Shown: piece after piece, positions 13,097-23,247 of the stretch
Layout: every line of letters starts with the position of its first letter
Numbering within the stretch: the first letter of the stretch is position 1
DNA from: Epiperipatus broadwayi
Taxonomy: Eukaryota; Onychophora; Udeonychophora; Euonychophora; Peripatidae
NCBI GenBank assembly: GCA_028023455.1
Contig: JAQFVV010000350.1
Coordinates: 310,001 to 374,000, forward strand
Reading direction: 5' to 3'
Length of the DNA: 64,000 nt
Program-made: the position numbers and the translations under genes
The notes under the pieces: generated by a model
Told to the model about the DNA's origin: nothing
Databases searched by the model: none
The model's input: only the letters and a program-made list of their open reading frames with translations

Positions 13097-13131
<35 letters not shown>

Positions 13132-13353
13132 AGATATGGATTATATATATGTCTAGGGGTGATATAGATTTATATGTGTATATATATATGAAGAAAATAT
13201 GTGTATATTTTGATATATATGTATATATGTGTGTGTGTTTTATATATGTGTGTAAAATGATGGAGATATATATATATATTTGATTTATATAAGATTTATA
13301 CATATATATGTGAAATGATAATTATGTATTTGTATTATTCAAATCTTGTAGCT

Positions 13354-13381
13354 CTGAAGAAGACTGCTGGACAGTCGAAAC
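13354..13381 (+). other. CTGAAGA-hairpin-GAAAC module (right arm)
   Basis: Same module as at 8783-8810, inverted, with GACTG/CAGTC stem and GAAAC. A stem I partner is limited to two base pairs, so self-cleavage is not supported. Confidence 0.5.
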
Positions 13382-13728
13382 TGTAAGAAAATAAGTTTTT
13401 TAAGAAAATTAATTGCATTAAAGTGTATATGAGTGAAGTATTATAAATAATATATATGATTATATGAAGATATGCAAAAAAAGTGAAGGAGAAAAATAAG
13501 AGAAAGCTATATGTAAAGAAACTGTCAGTAAATGTAAAATGTATAATGAACCCACCCATACTTTAATCTTATATATGCATACCATCGGCTGACATACTTA
13601 TACAGGGTAAATGGTATACTTATATATAATCAAAGCTAAAGTGTAGATGGAATCATTCTACATTTTACATTTACTAATAATTAGTTCACATATAGTTTGT
13701 CAGAATTTTTCAGTATTTCTGCATTATT

Positions 13729-15190
13729 TGAGACATGTTAAAGCAAAATTAAAGATAAAGGCTATTAAAAAAGACTGAATTCCTAACCTTCAAAAACATT
13801 TTAATAAAATTAAATTAGAATTTGACAAATTTTTTAAAAATATTAATAGACTTTGAATATGGTTCAGACCAATTGAAATCAATAAGATAAATGATAATTT
13901 GTCAAGAATTGCAAATAAGATAGCTGTTATAAAAAAACAGCTATGGACTAGTAGATTTTCTCCTAAGACAAAAAACAATGTATGAAGAAAAAAAAAGATA
14001 TGAAAAGAATTAAAAATGGTTCATTAAGAATATATAGAATTTTGTAAAATAGTAGAAAAAGAGTTAATAATGATATATGAAATTATAATTGTGTATTGAC
14101 AAAGAAAGTAAAAAATATAAGAGAACAAGAAGAAAAGGTATAATCATTATTAAAAAAAGAAATGACATCATGAAATGTGTGAAAAAGTTTCATAATGGAT
14201 TATATAATAACAAAGAACAAGAAAACAAAGTACCCCCATAGTTATTGCATTTTCTGAATTGCTCAAATTTTTAAATAAAGAACCGAAACATGCAATTAAA
14301 TCTATGAAGAAGGGAAAAGCTCCATGAAATGATTGGATTATTATTGATATTTTAAAAGAAAGAGATGAAGAAATAGAAACATATTGACAAACTACATATC
14401 AAATATCTAAATGATAAAAATGTATCAAATGGTTGAAAAACTAAAATGATAAGGTAGTAAAGAAGATATTCAAAATTACAGAACTATCAGCCTTTCACTA
14501 GTTCATTTACATTGTACTTTGGATTTTAATTAAAAGAACTAGTGTGATTAAAAAATGGTTTTATTCACAATCATGATTTATATATGGTTTTAGTACCATA
14601 GATTATAGTGAAGTATTGAGAAACTTTATAGAAAAAATCAATTAATATAAGTTGCGATTATGCTTTAGATTTGTAGTTTAGGCAAAGACATTTCATTCTA
14701 TAAGCATTTTCCTATTGATTAAAACATGGTATCATCAAGATATAGTTCCAGGATGTTGCCATATTCTTAAAAATATTTATTAAAATGTAAAAGCAATGAT
14801 TAGATTATAAGTTTAATATTAAGAGGGATGTGCAACAGAGTGATTTTGTATCTAAAAATTTTTACAGAAGTTTTACAATAAATATTTTCTCTATTAAAAA
14901 GAAAACTGAGTGAATAAAAATAAATATAGATTACTTAAGTTATTTAGATTTTGAAGATGATGTAGTTGTTTTTTCAAATAATGCTTCCAAGTTTTGGAAA
15001 ATATTGCTAGAGTTATCAGATGAAAGCAAGAAAATAGTAATAAAGATAAATTCCAAAAAGATAAGTAATGTTCAATGAATTTTCTCAGAAGAAAATAAAT
15101 ATTGACAATGATGAATAACAAGAAGTTAACAACTATAAATATCTTTGCAAGATTTTGATTATTAATACAGATAAAGACATAAAGGATTGA
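13729..15190 (+). pseudogene. RTE-like LINE, copy C, 3' part (RT region, heavily decayed)
   Basis: Homology to copy D resumes at about 13735 (D position near 60920) and runs through the inter-domain region and reverse transcriptase. Recognisable blocks include the APGNDGI-equivalent near 14320, the VDYEKAFDS-equivalent near 14670-14700, and LDFADD-equivalent near 14940-14970 (read as LDFEDD here). Stops and small indels are frequent. Homology fades at about 15190, before the C-terminal region, so the 3' end is missing. About 90 bp of endonuclease sequence seem to be lost at the insertion point. Confidence 0.75.
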
Positions 15191-15958
15191 CAGAAATATT
15201 TTAGTATTAATAACTGGGATTTATACTCTACATTTTGCAAGATCATAAAGAAAATTAAGATAAGAGACTTAATAGTAAATCCTATGGGAATATTTAAAGT
15301 CACCCAGGCAATCTATCAGTTGCCTGAAACCTGAATATTCCACCCCCAAACAACCCAAGAATTCTCAATTCTGAACAATCCTTTGCAGCCTCAAACTCAA
15401 CCAGACATCACTGGAAGTTTAAACACAAGATAAATCATAGATAGCAATGGGTAACAATCAGAAAAATATATTGTATTCATCTTGTAATTCTAATTGACCA
15501 ATAAATTCTAATTATAAAAAAAGTCTAATATAAGAGCAATTTGATCCTCTGGCTGAAACATTTATAATAATAACTTAATATGTTTTTCTGAGCTTTTAGA
15601 CACATCCCCCAAAAAATCAAACTTTTCTAAGTTGTTGTTAAACATTTGACATAATATTGTCAATCTCTTATTTAATCATAGCCCATTTTTATTTAAATCT
15701 CAAGTTAATTCAAAGTTTTTAAAGATATTTTCATTTTAATCCTAACCTTTTATGCATTTTCTAATGCATATTTTGAGTCAAAAGTATCCCCATTGCTAAA
15801 GTAAAAATATTACTTAGTATAAAATCTTTCAGACTAAGCTAGCAGACAAACACAGGCTATTATTTATGAAATGATGAATTTTATTTTTCTTGTTTTTCTA
15901 ATATTTATGTCTTTCTAATAAAGTACACATTTATTTGTCAAATTAATTGTCTCTAACC
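15191..15958. other. No recognisable gene
   Basis: AT-rich sequence with a slightly GC-richer patch at about 15295-15420 (contains a CACCCAGGCAATC block). No open frame, repeat or RNA feature identified. Confidence 0.5.
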
Positions 15959-16068
15959 TTTTTTTTTTTTTATTAAGAAAAAATTTACAGTGTCAGGTAG
16001 CTACATTTGATAATTATAATAGTTTCAAATAGAAGTTCAAAGTTTTGCAACCAATTTGTGTAGTATTG

Positions 16069-19000
16069 TCAATACTGCAGTAGTCTGAGATGTCGTCTCA
16101 TCATCACAAATGAGAGTGCCCATGTGTCTACAAAGAGACGCTCTGGAACAAGGAGTCTATCTCTGTTCTTCATGCTTATTATTATTGTTTTAAAAGTTAT
16201 CCAAGGATCACTATGTCCTTGTCTGAAGATATGCTGGCACCTGGGGATCCATAAGGCATGTAGTAGGCATGCCGCTAGCCTGATAGTTGCATAGTTTCCT
16301 TCTTTAATTTCCCGATCAATTGACAGGACATTGCCACAGCCAGAGGAAATGTTTGCGATAATTTTATTTCTAGTGCAACTCAGGTATGAGCAGGCAAAGA
16401 AGATGTGCTCCAGTGTTTCTTCATGCATATTACAGAGTTTATACATGGGGCTTAATTGACAAAATCCTCTTTGCATCACCAAAAAGTGACTGGTGGGCAA
16501 GGAGGACAAGTTAAATTTGATTATAAAATCGACCAGCTTTGGTCCTATGCACCAGTATCTTGACTTCTTGAGCATTTGTTTTACAGACAGTCTTAATCGG
16601 GTAGATAATGGGTTTTGATTTGGGAAAAGGATTTTGTATACTTCCCAATATGTTTGCTTAGCTTTCTCTAATTGCTCGGAAACTGAAAATAGAGTCCCCA
16701 GTTGTTCTTGCAGTTCTTTGACCCATTTACTGTGTATGGGTGGTGGTGTAGCTGTGGGCTCCACAGTGTCTTCACTCTGATCCTTTTTTTTTATTGTGGA
16801 TTTTCCTGAGCACTGAAAGAGCTCTTTGAACAAAAAACACCTTGATGGCATGGAGACCAAGTCCATTCAGGTCACGTGGTCTCTGCACCTTGGCCAGACT
16901 GATGCATACAGTTTTTCTCTTCCACATCATCTTGGTGCAGGCTGAATTTATAGCATCCTGAAAACCCTTGGTTGGTTTGAAGATGGGCAGGTAGTAGTTT
17001 ATACGTGGAAACACCATCATATTTAACAATGCCACCTTGCCTGGGAGTGAGAGGGAGATCATTGAGAGAGAGTTTGTTACCTTCTTGGTTTTGTCCAAAA
17101 GATCCTGCTGGATGGCCCTCCTCATCGCTGTTTTGGAGAGGGCAATTGGGAATCCAAGGAATTTCTGTGGATTTCCTGTATATCTTGATGGTACTGTAAC
17201 ACCCCTACTGTTTTCTAGACAACAGATTTGTCTGGGTTGACAGCCAGATTGAATTTGCTCGCAAATGTCCAGCAGTTGGTATAACCTTGGCAGGTATTTC
17301 TCAGAAGCGAGGAAAATGGTAACATCATCCACATATGAAATGTGGTGGAGTTCCTCCTTTAGTGCTGGCACAAAGACTCCTGGTAGTTCTTTTTCCACAT
17401 CTTCTAGTAGGGGATTCAGGTAGGTAATGAAACAAAGGGTGCTTAGTGGGGACCCCTGGGGGATTGATAGATGTGGTCTGAAACCAGGTGCCAGGGAGCC
17501 ATCAAGTGATGTGTGAATTGACCTGTTTAGCAACAAGTTAGCAATGATTTTAACATAGACAATAGGTACTCCATAGTGCCTTAATACAGATAGTAGTTTT
17601 GCTGGCATCACGAAGTCAAAGGCAGCTGCAAAGTCTATTTGAACAGCAATGGGCCCTGATTTTCGATGTGATCTTACATGCTCCATCAGCAGCATGAAGC
17701 GCTGCACCGCCTCAATGGTGGATGAGCCTTGGCATGCAAACTGGTGTACAGAGATCCTGGTAAGTAACTGCTGCTGGATCCTATTCTTAACCAATGATTC
17801 AATTGACTTGATGATTAGTGGGGACATTGAGATAGGTCTAATGTTAGATAAACTGGATGGATTGGTGAATTTTTTTATGTATGGTACAAGAGCAATTGGA
17901 TACAGGTCAGGAACACTTTGAAAGTCCCTGGCCAGCATATCAACTACTCTCCATACTATCAGAGCTGTGAAATGGCCAAGGTGCAACAATACAAATCAGG
18001 GAATGCCATGTAAACCAGGATGCACATGTTCAGGATAGGATTGAAGCTTCTGGATGATTTGTTCCTCTGTTATATTGTGTTCACCAACTTCTTGTTTATT
18101 ATTCCAGATGTTACTGATGTCAAACTTTTGACTTTGGAGTTTTCTCTTGAAGTGCTCATGGATCTTATCTAGCATTGCAGCCCCAGAGTAGTTATGGGTG
18201 TCTATGTTGATTAATGATGGGGTAGGTCTTTTTGCAGCACCAATGGCCCATCTCAGGTAGCTCCACATCCAATTTTGTTGTGTTGCCAAATAGATCTTTG
18301 CCCCTTTTGTCGCAACATATTGTGCAAGCACCCTCTGTGTCTCCCTGTACTGTTTCTTTAACAACATGATCTCCCCAATTCCAGCATCAATTGATGATAA
18401 TTCACTGACTCTCTTGCCAATGAAATCCAGCTCCCCAAGCAGCCTGTTTGGGCCTTTGGTTTTTCAGGTGAACTTGTTTATCAGGGAACTAAGTACTCCT
18501 ACAAAGACTGAAAAAGCCTCAAGAGATGGCAATGAGAGAAGCTGGATCTTGTGGAAGAGGATATAAGCTTCCAAGAAGATCCATTCAGGTGTGCTGGCCT
18601 TGTTAAGCATTCTTATTGTTTTGATTTGGCATGAGGGGGTTAGTGATATGGGATCCAGTTGAAGGGAAATCAACATGGCCAGATGATCAGAGAATGGAAC
18701 AATTTGCAATGAGGCATGTAGCTCATGGTAAAGTTCTGGACTATAATAAAGTAAATCAATTAGGGTTTTGTGCTGCCGTGTGTAAAATGAGTATGCATTG
18801 GTGGGAAAACACCCCTCCCCACACAACAGCACTCTGTTGAGTTTATGCAAATATTTTTGATTAAACTGTTGATAGGCCATGTTGAAGTCCCCAAACAAAA
18901 TGACAGGTGGCACTGCTGATGCAAGAATAGAGTTGATCCTGCCTATTGTGAAGTCGATCTGCCTGGTGTCCTTCTGCATGTAGACATAAATTAGAATTAA

Positions 19001-19312
19001 TGACATTCCAGAGATTGTGATTTCTATTCTAATTAAATCATTGTTGAGGTATAGAGTTCTGCTTCTTTCTATGTTCAGTTGTTTATTAATGAGAATGGCA
19101 ACACCTGAGGTGGCTGTGTTTGATTGGTAGAACTGAAAGACCCCAAACTGATCGAGGATTTGTGTTATTTTACTGTTGGTATTCAAATGAAGCTTTGTTT
19201 CACTCAGGCATACTATATGCATCTGACTATTCTTGAACCATCTTTGCAGAGCATATGCTCTATCCAAGGAGTTTAATCCTCTGACATTCACACCACCAAT
19301 GTTAAGTTGCAT
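16069..19312 (-). pseudogene. Tx1-like ORF2: endonuclease, reverse transcriptase, zf-RVT (three breaks)
   Basis: Starts at a true ATG (19312). The EEP endonuclease spans about residues 1-230: NVRGLNS near the start, LSETKLH, GDFNMAY and the SDHLAM histidine motif. The RT spans about residues 440-720: QIDFAAAFDFV, IPQGSPLSTL and YVDD (motif C). A C-terminal zinc-finger region follows (SLPTSHFLVMQRGF). Breaks: in-frame TGA at 18466-18464; in-frame TGA at 17998-17996, where copy 1 has a Cys codon; and a frameshift near 16790 in a run of eight A, after which the frame 16866-16069 carries the C-terminus. The first finger Cys reads Tyr (PMYKLC). The full product would be roughly 1,080 residues. Inactive as read. 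Confidence 0.87.
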
Positions 19313-19643
19313 GATGATGATGTTTTGGCTAGTCTCCTAATCCGCGCATCAATCTTTTTGCAATTCAATTTGTACCTGAGGTTCTAGTGAGCTTCTGCAC
19401 TGAGGAGGGTCCATCAAATTGCAGGACATCACTTGTCTCAAGTCCTCTGAGGTAACTTGTGAATTTTGCTGGTCCTTGACTGGTCTTCCAATCTGGATAT
19501 TACAAGAGTGTGACTGCTGCACCTCTTCCTGTCGTAATTCTTTGTCTGTGTCTGCCATTCTAGATCTCTTTTTATCATACTTTTTCCTTGAACTCCTGGA
19601 TCTACCACTCACTGGCCGAGCTATTGCTTCCTCAATGTTAGAA

Positions 19644-21713
19644 TCAGACCACAAATTTACAGATTTCACCTTGAGAGCCAGAGGAGTCCTGTGTTTTCCT
19701 CTTGCCTGTGTGATTCATAGGATGGTCTACAGGACTAGGTGCTGTAGCTTTACTTTGACTACTGACAGTGGTTATATCTGATATTTCATTTATGAGACAC
19801 TTGTTATCTTGGGGTAAAGTGTCTGCCCCTAGCTTGAGCATTGTTTTTCTAGGGCTGTAATCAACCAGCATGAGATTTTCTGGTGACAGCTTCTTTTTAA
19901 TTGCATCAATTATGGTACCACTGGGTTCTGTTTGCGGCTTTTGTTTTTCAGCTAGATCATTAGACCAATTATAATATGTCTGCACAGCTTCATCACCATA
20001 GGAAGAGGCTGTGTGCTTCAAGCTATAGGAGGAATCCACACATCGGTGGGCTCTACTATTCCTGCCCTGACACCTTTGACATATTTTCTTTGGGCAGGCT
20101 TTTACTAGATGTGATCTCTCCTGACATATAAAACACTGTGGTTTCACCCCGCAAAAGGATAGATATAAGGTGCAGTTGGGCTCCTCCAGAACTGAGGGTA
20201 AATCAAGTAAAGACACTCCATTCACAAGTTTGATAGTAAAAGCCACAGTGTTTGATGGCAGCTCTAGTCCTACTCTTCTTTCGCCCAAGTATTTGAAGGC
20301 AGTGATGTTTCCAAATTTGGCCAAGGGTTTCTGCAGGTTTCCACTGATGAAGTTCATATAACAATTCCTTACTATCCCATGCGCTACTCTTGGCCTAGCC
20401 ATATCTATTTTGACAAGATACCTTCCATTGAGAAAATTGTGCTCTCGCCTGAAAATCTCTTTCTGAATTATATTCTGGAATTCCACCACAAAGTATCTTC
20501 TGTTAGGGTGGTGATACACCCTTTTAATTGCATCAGCTAGCTGGTTTTCTTTTATTAGTGAGAATAATTGATCAGTTGGAAATTGGAAGAGATTGCATTT
20601 ATTATTTGTAGTAGTCAAAATCAGAGTATGATCATTATTATAGTTTTGAAATGAATTATACAGAGTCAGAGGTAGCCTGTCATTGAATTCAGTGCTCACT
20701 GCTTCATAACTATCAATGTCTATTGGGGCATCTTTTAATTCAGTGTTGTGCACATTGAACTCACTGGTCATCATATTTTCCTCCTCATCAAAATCAATAA
20801 GAAATCTTCCTGACATTTGATCTTTTGGAGTTTGGTTTTTCATTGTGCTCTCTCCCTTTCCAGCTGCCATAGCATGAGTTATGGTATTATTTGAGTTGAG
20901 AGCACTTGCACTAGATTTTAACTTATCTGCATATGACATGATTTTAGTAGTCATAGAAGTATTAGATTTATAGATATTTTGAATATTTTCATTACTATTA
21001 AGCCAAGAAAATTGTGTTCTTTTTTGCATTTCCTGCTTTTGAGGTATGGTAGAAAAAGGCTGAGAATGTGGAGTATTTCTATTATTCTGCCAAATTTCCC
21101 AATCATTCATATTATTTTTAAGTAGATTCCTTCCCCTTTGTAATATTTTTTTAGGCATCAAAACCTCTTGAGGATCAATATTTTCCACTGTTGTATCATG
21201 TTTGGCACTTGGGATTATGATTCCAGTGTTTTTCTCCTGAAGTTGGCCTTCTTTATTGTGAGATCCAGACACTTCCAGTACAGCGCCATCTGTGGTGTCT
21301 ATTTTTGTGAAATTTTTAGTTCCAACCAGTTCCAATTTTGCATTTATTACTGTGGGCTTATTTTTGACTTTTGCCTTCTGAGATTTTTGAGTATTGAGCA
21401 AATGTTGATCAATAATTGGTATCCTAACTTTGTTTTGAGTTTCTATTAATTTTTCTGTGATATTTTTATAAGAATCTGGTGTTTTTGTTATAACATTATT
21501 TTTGGTTTCATTCTCAATTTTACTCTTTTTATCAGAATTTTTTGTCATTGTATTTAGCATAGATTTCTGGGGTATATAATCATTGTTGATACTATTTTGG
21601 GTTACTTTGACAGGTTTTTTAAGGTTTTCTTTCATTTTACTGTTTGAATTCTGAGTGTTACAGCTCATTTTCTTTCTGCTCTGTTTAGACTGAGGCTTCT
21701 CCCCAGAATCCAT
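19644..21713 (-). CDS. Tx1-like LINE ORF1 protein with RRM-like region and zinc knuckles
   Basis: An uninterrupted frame of 689 codons from ATG 21713 (context AAAATGG). A GTG ten codons upstream is not a likely start. The N-terminal 350 residues are Lys/Asn/Gln/Ser-rich and low in complexity. About residues 375-500 look like a nucleic-acid-binding RRM-type fold (RRYFVVEFQN, GRYLVKIDMARPRV). Zinc knuckles follow: a CCHC pattern CFICQERSHLVKAC near residue 520, then CQRC...HRC. This fits an ORF1 that coats LINE RNA. It ends at a stop at 19644, but the overlapping frame 19669-19349 is basic and serine-rich (SGRSRSSRKKYDKKRSR) and ends 36 bp before ORF2, so a one-base indel near 19650-19670 probably removed the native tail. 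Confidence 0.85.
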   Translation of the reverse strand: MDSGEKPQSKQSRKKMSCNTQNSNSKMKENLKKPVKVTQNSINNDYIPQKSMLNTMTKNSDKKSKIENETKNNVITKTPDSYKNITEKLIETQNKVRIPIIDQHLLNTQKSQKAKVKNKPTVINAKLELVGTKNFTKIDTTDGAVLEVSGSHNKEGQLQEKNTGIIIPSAKHDTTVENIDPQEVLMPKKILQRGRNLLKNNMNDWEIWQNNRNTPHSQPFSTIPQKQEMQKRTQFSWLNSNENIQNIYKSNTSMTTKIMSYADKLKSSASALNSNNTITHAMAAGKGESTMKNQTPKDQMSGRFLIDFDEEENMMTSEFNVHNTELKDAPIDIDSYEAVSTEFNDRLPLTLYNSFQNYNNDHTLILTTTNNKCNLFQFPTDQLFSLIKENQLADAIKRVYHHPNRRYFVVEFQNIIQKEIFRREHNFLNGRYLVKIDMARPRVAHGIVRNCYMNFISGNLQKPLAKFGNITAFKYLGERRVGLELPSNTVAFTIKLVNGVSLLDLPSVLEEPNCTLYLSFCGVKPQCFICQERSHLVKACPKKICQRCQGRNSRAHRCVDSSYSLKHTASSYGDEAVQTYYNWSNDLAEKQKPQTEPSGTIIDAIKKKLSPENLMLVDYSPRKTMLKLGADTLPQDNKCLINEISDITTVSSQSKATAPSPVDHPMNHTGKRKTQDSSGSQGEICKFVV

Positions 21714-21883
21714 TTTGAACTGTTTATCAAAACGTTTCACAATGGAAATGAAGTTCTAATAATCTAATTTCCCTTTTTTAAAGCCTTTAATCTTCTGAAT
21801 ATTTAAGAAAGGCTCTTACCTTTGCTGTAATCCTAATAAGAGGTCAATTTTTCAACAAATTCACAGTAAATCCAATACAAATA

Positions 21884-22383
21884 NNNNNNNNNNNNNNNNN
21901 NNNNNNNNNNNNNNNNNNNNNNNNNNNNNNNNNNNNNNNNNNNNNNNNNNNNNNNNNNNNNNNNNNNNNNNNNNNNNNNNNNNNNNNNNNNNNNNNNNNN
22001 NNNNNNNNNNNNNNNNNNNNNNNNNNNNNNNNNNNNNNNNNNNNNNNNNNNNNNNNNNNNNNNNNNNNNNNNNNNNNNNNNNNNNNNNNNNNNNNNNNNN
22101 NNNNNNNNNNNNNNNNNNNNNNNNNNNNNNNNNNNNNNNNNNNNNNNNNNNNNNNNNNNNNNNNNNNNNNNNNNNNNNNNNNNNNNNNNNNNNNNNNNNN
22201 NNNNNNNNNNNNNNNNNNNNNNNNNNNNNNNNNNNNNNNNNNNNNNNNNNNNNNNNNNNNNNNNNNNNNNNNNNNNNNNNNNNNNNNNNNNNNNNNNNNN
22301 NNNNNNNNNNNNNNNNNNNNNNNNNNNNNNNNNNNNNNNNNNNNNNNNNNNNNNNNNNNNNNNNNNNNNNNNNNNNNNNNNNN
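21884..22383. other. Assembly gap, 500 N, flanked by the same 24 bases on both sides
   Basis: Exactly 500 N, a common placeholder size. The 24 bases before it (TTCACAGTAAATCC then AATACAAATA, 21860-21883) recur immediately after it (22384-22407). The flanks probably overlap, so the true gap may be zero or negative. It hides the 5' end of the Tx1-like copy 2. Confidence 0.97.
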
Positions 22384-22539
22384 TTCACAGTAAATCCAAT
22401 ACAAATAAATCTAACAATGCCATTTTTTTAATATTAGACAATTCTTTTTATCATTAATGCAATATTTGTTCAAATAAAATTGATCTAAATAAAAGACCAT
22501 TATTAGCACTAAAGAATTCTTAATATTCTTTGCCTTCAG

Positions 22540-22865
22540 TACCTAACCAACATCTTGGTTGATGATTTTTTAACAAATGAGTATCATATTTATTTTTATT
22601 TGTCATGATAGTAAATATAAAACAGAATCACATTTACATGCACTGTTTTATCCTGTTGTTGAGAAAATTCAATGTTTCACATTTAAGAATTGTCAGAAAA
22701 CTAAGAAAAAAGATGGCGATTTATTTTGGACTTAAACTGAAAATTAAAAATAGTTTAATCAGCATGCTAGTTGATACATATTAACAAGCAGGTAATCCAC
22801 GATTGTTTATTATATAAATAGTCCCACTGTAATAGCGGCTGCAATCATAAGAATGTAAGAAGTAT
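22540..22865 (-). mobile_element. RTE-like LINE leader fragment, copy E
   Basis: Non-coding sequence that aligns by eye with the leader of copies A and B on the minus strand: the GTCATGATAGTAAATAT block near 22602 corresponds to the ORF start of copy A near 1380, and the block at 22790-22850 (ending in AGCGGCTGCAATCA) to 1575-1640. Only the 5' leader is present, so this is a fragment and not a 5'-truncated insertion. Confidence 0.6.
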
Positions 22866-23030
22866 ATATAAAGAATTTTTTTTACTGATTTGTTTTAATC
22901 AAATATTCTCTTTTCATTTAATAGCAATCTTCTTTTTATAGCCTAACTTAAAAATTTGTATACATGTGTGTGTTATATAAAAACAAAAATATACTAGATT
23001 GTTAAATAATATTTGAATTTTAACAGATTT

Positions 23031-23232
23031 TTTTTTTCTCTGGGAAAAGAAATGTGCCGTTCCTGGAAGTACTGCAATACCAGGTCAACCAGTGGCGGAG
23101 CAAGCCCCTAACTCTCCATCTAATTCCAAAAATCAGTTTAATATTCTGGCCCCCATTAGGGAGCGTATCAGATATTAAGCTGATAAGAACAGATACTACA
23201 CTTTGCTCTTAGCCAAAAGGCCGAGAAGCGAT
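23031..23232 (-). pseudogene. U2 snRNA retropseudogene (near full length, poly-A tail, 15-bp TSD)
   Basis: The minus strand from 23232 begins ATCGCTTCTCGGCCTTTTGG, the invariant U2 5' end. It keeps GTGTAGTATCTGTTCTTATC with the branch-point-recognition GUAGUA, a GATTTTTGG Sm-type site, and the 3' stem CCTGGTATTGCAGTAC...CCAGGAACG, about 183 nt in total. After it come roughly 13 bases (CATTTCTTTTCCCAG-like) and an A-run at 23031-23040. AATTTTAACAGATTT occurs perfectly at 23016-23030 and again at 23233-23247, flanking the copy. Tail plus TSD mean it was pasted in by LINE machinery. Sequence alone could still give transcripts, but a snRNA promoter would not be expected to come with it. Confidence 0.93.
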
Positions 23233-23247
23233 AATTTTAACAGATTT

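Larger units (their letters stand above)
9457..13100. mobile_element. 3.6-kb non-coding element with TTGTAACC/GGTTACAA ends
   Basis: The ends are perfect 8-bp inverted repeats, TTGTAACC at 9457-9464 and GGTTACAA at 13093-13100, each directly abutting a (TA)n run. Base composition changes sharply at both junctions: the interior keeps many CpG dinucleotides while the neighbours have few. The left end holds a 44-47-bp tandem repeat and a possible TATA box (9657-9664). The middle holds several hairpins. A short tandem of about 15 bp (ATGTATGCTCT core, three copies) sits near 10433-10480. No open frame exceeds about 110 codons. TGTAAC...GTTACA ends are also common for LTRs, so a solo or non-autonomous LTR element is as possible as a DNA element. 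Confidence 0.6.
8672..13728. repeat. Nested insertion with long inverted arms, inside RTE copy C
   Basis: Sequence 8697-9075 reappears inverted at about 13100-13455 (roughly 350 bp, high identity, including the TATACA-type microsatellite). The outermost 8672-8700 reappears inverted at about 13695-13728. A further inverted pair lies inside the right side (about 13525-13545 with 13655-13675). The arms end in a module CTGAAGA + hairpin + GAAAC, as seen at Penelope-type 3' ends. Between the arms lie an A/T-rich stretch (9076-9456) and the TTGTAACC element. No open frame of substance is present. An inverted pair of Penelope-like or fold-back elements is the likeliest explanation; a long-arm DNA element is an alternative. 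Confidence 0.7.
15959..21840 (-). mobile_element. L1/Tx1-like LINE, copy 2, long copy with ORF1 and ORF2
   Basis: On the minus strand: 5' leader (about 21714-21840), ORF1 (21713-19644, probably meant to reach 19349), ORF2 (19312-16069), a 3' untranslated stretch of about 95 bp and a 13-A tail (T-run at 15959-15971). The short spacing between ORF1 and ORF2 (36 bp if ORF1 ends at 19349) fits a bicistronic LINE. The 5' end cannot be placed because a 500-N gap begins at 21884. ORF2 is the same family as 3.9-6.4 kb and the tail at 49.9-50.3 kb. This is the only copy in the window with both ORFs. Confidence 0.88.

Noticed and set aside
13340-13400. Working hammerhead at the CTGAAGA module
   Set aside because: Core and stem II fit, but flanking sequences pair over only two bases for stem I.
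17996-18466. Stop-codon recoding (selenocysteine or read-through) in ORF2
   Set aside because: No supporting RNA element, and the same gene has a frameshift in an A8 run and a lost zinc-finger Cys; ordinary decay suffices.
21844-22404. Open frames of undefined residues across the N run
   Set aside because: They are translations of the assembly gap and carry no information.
23050-23232. Functional U2 snRNA gene
   Set aside because: The perfect flanking duplication and A-tail show it is a retrocopy; no snRNA promoter elements were seen upstream.
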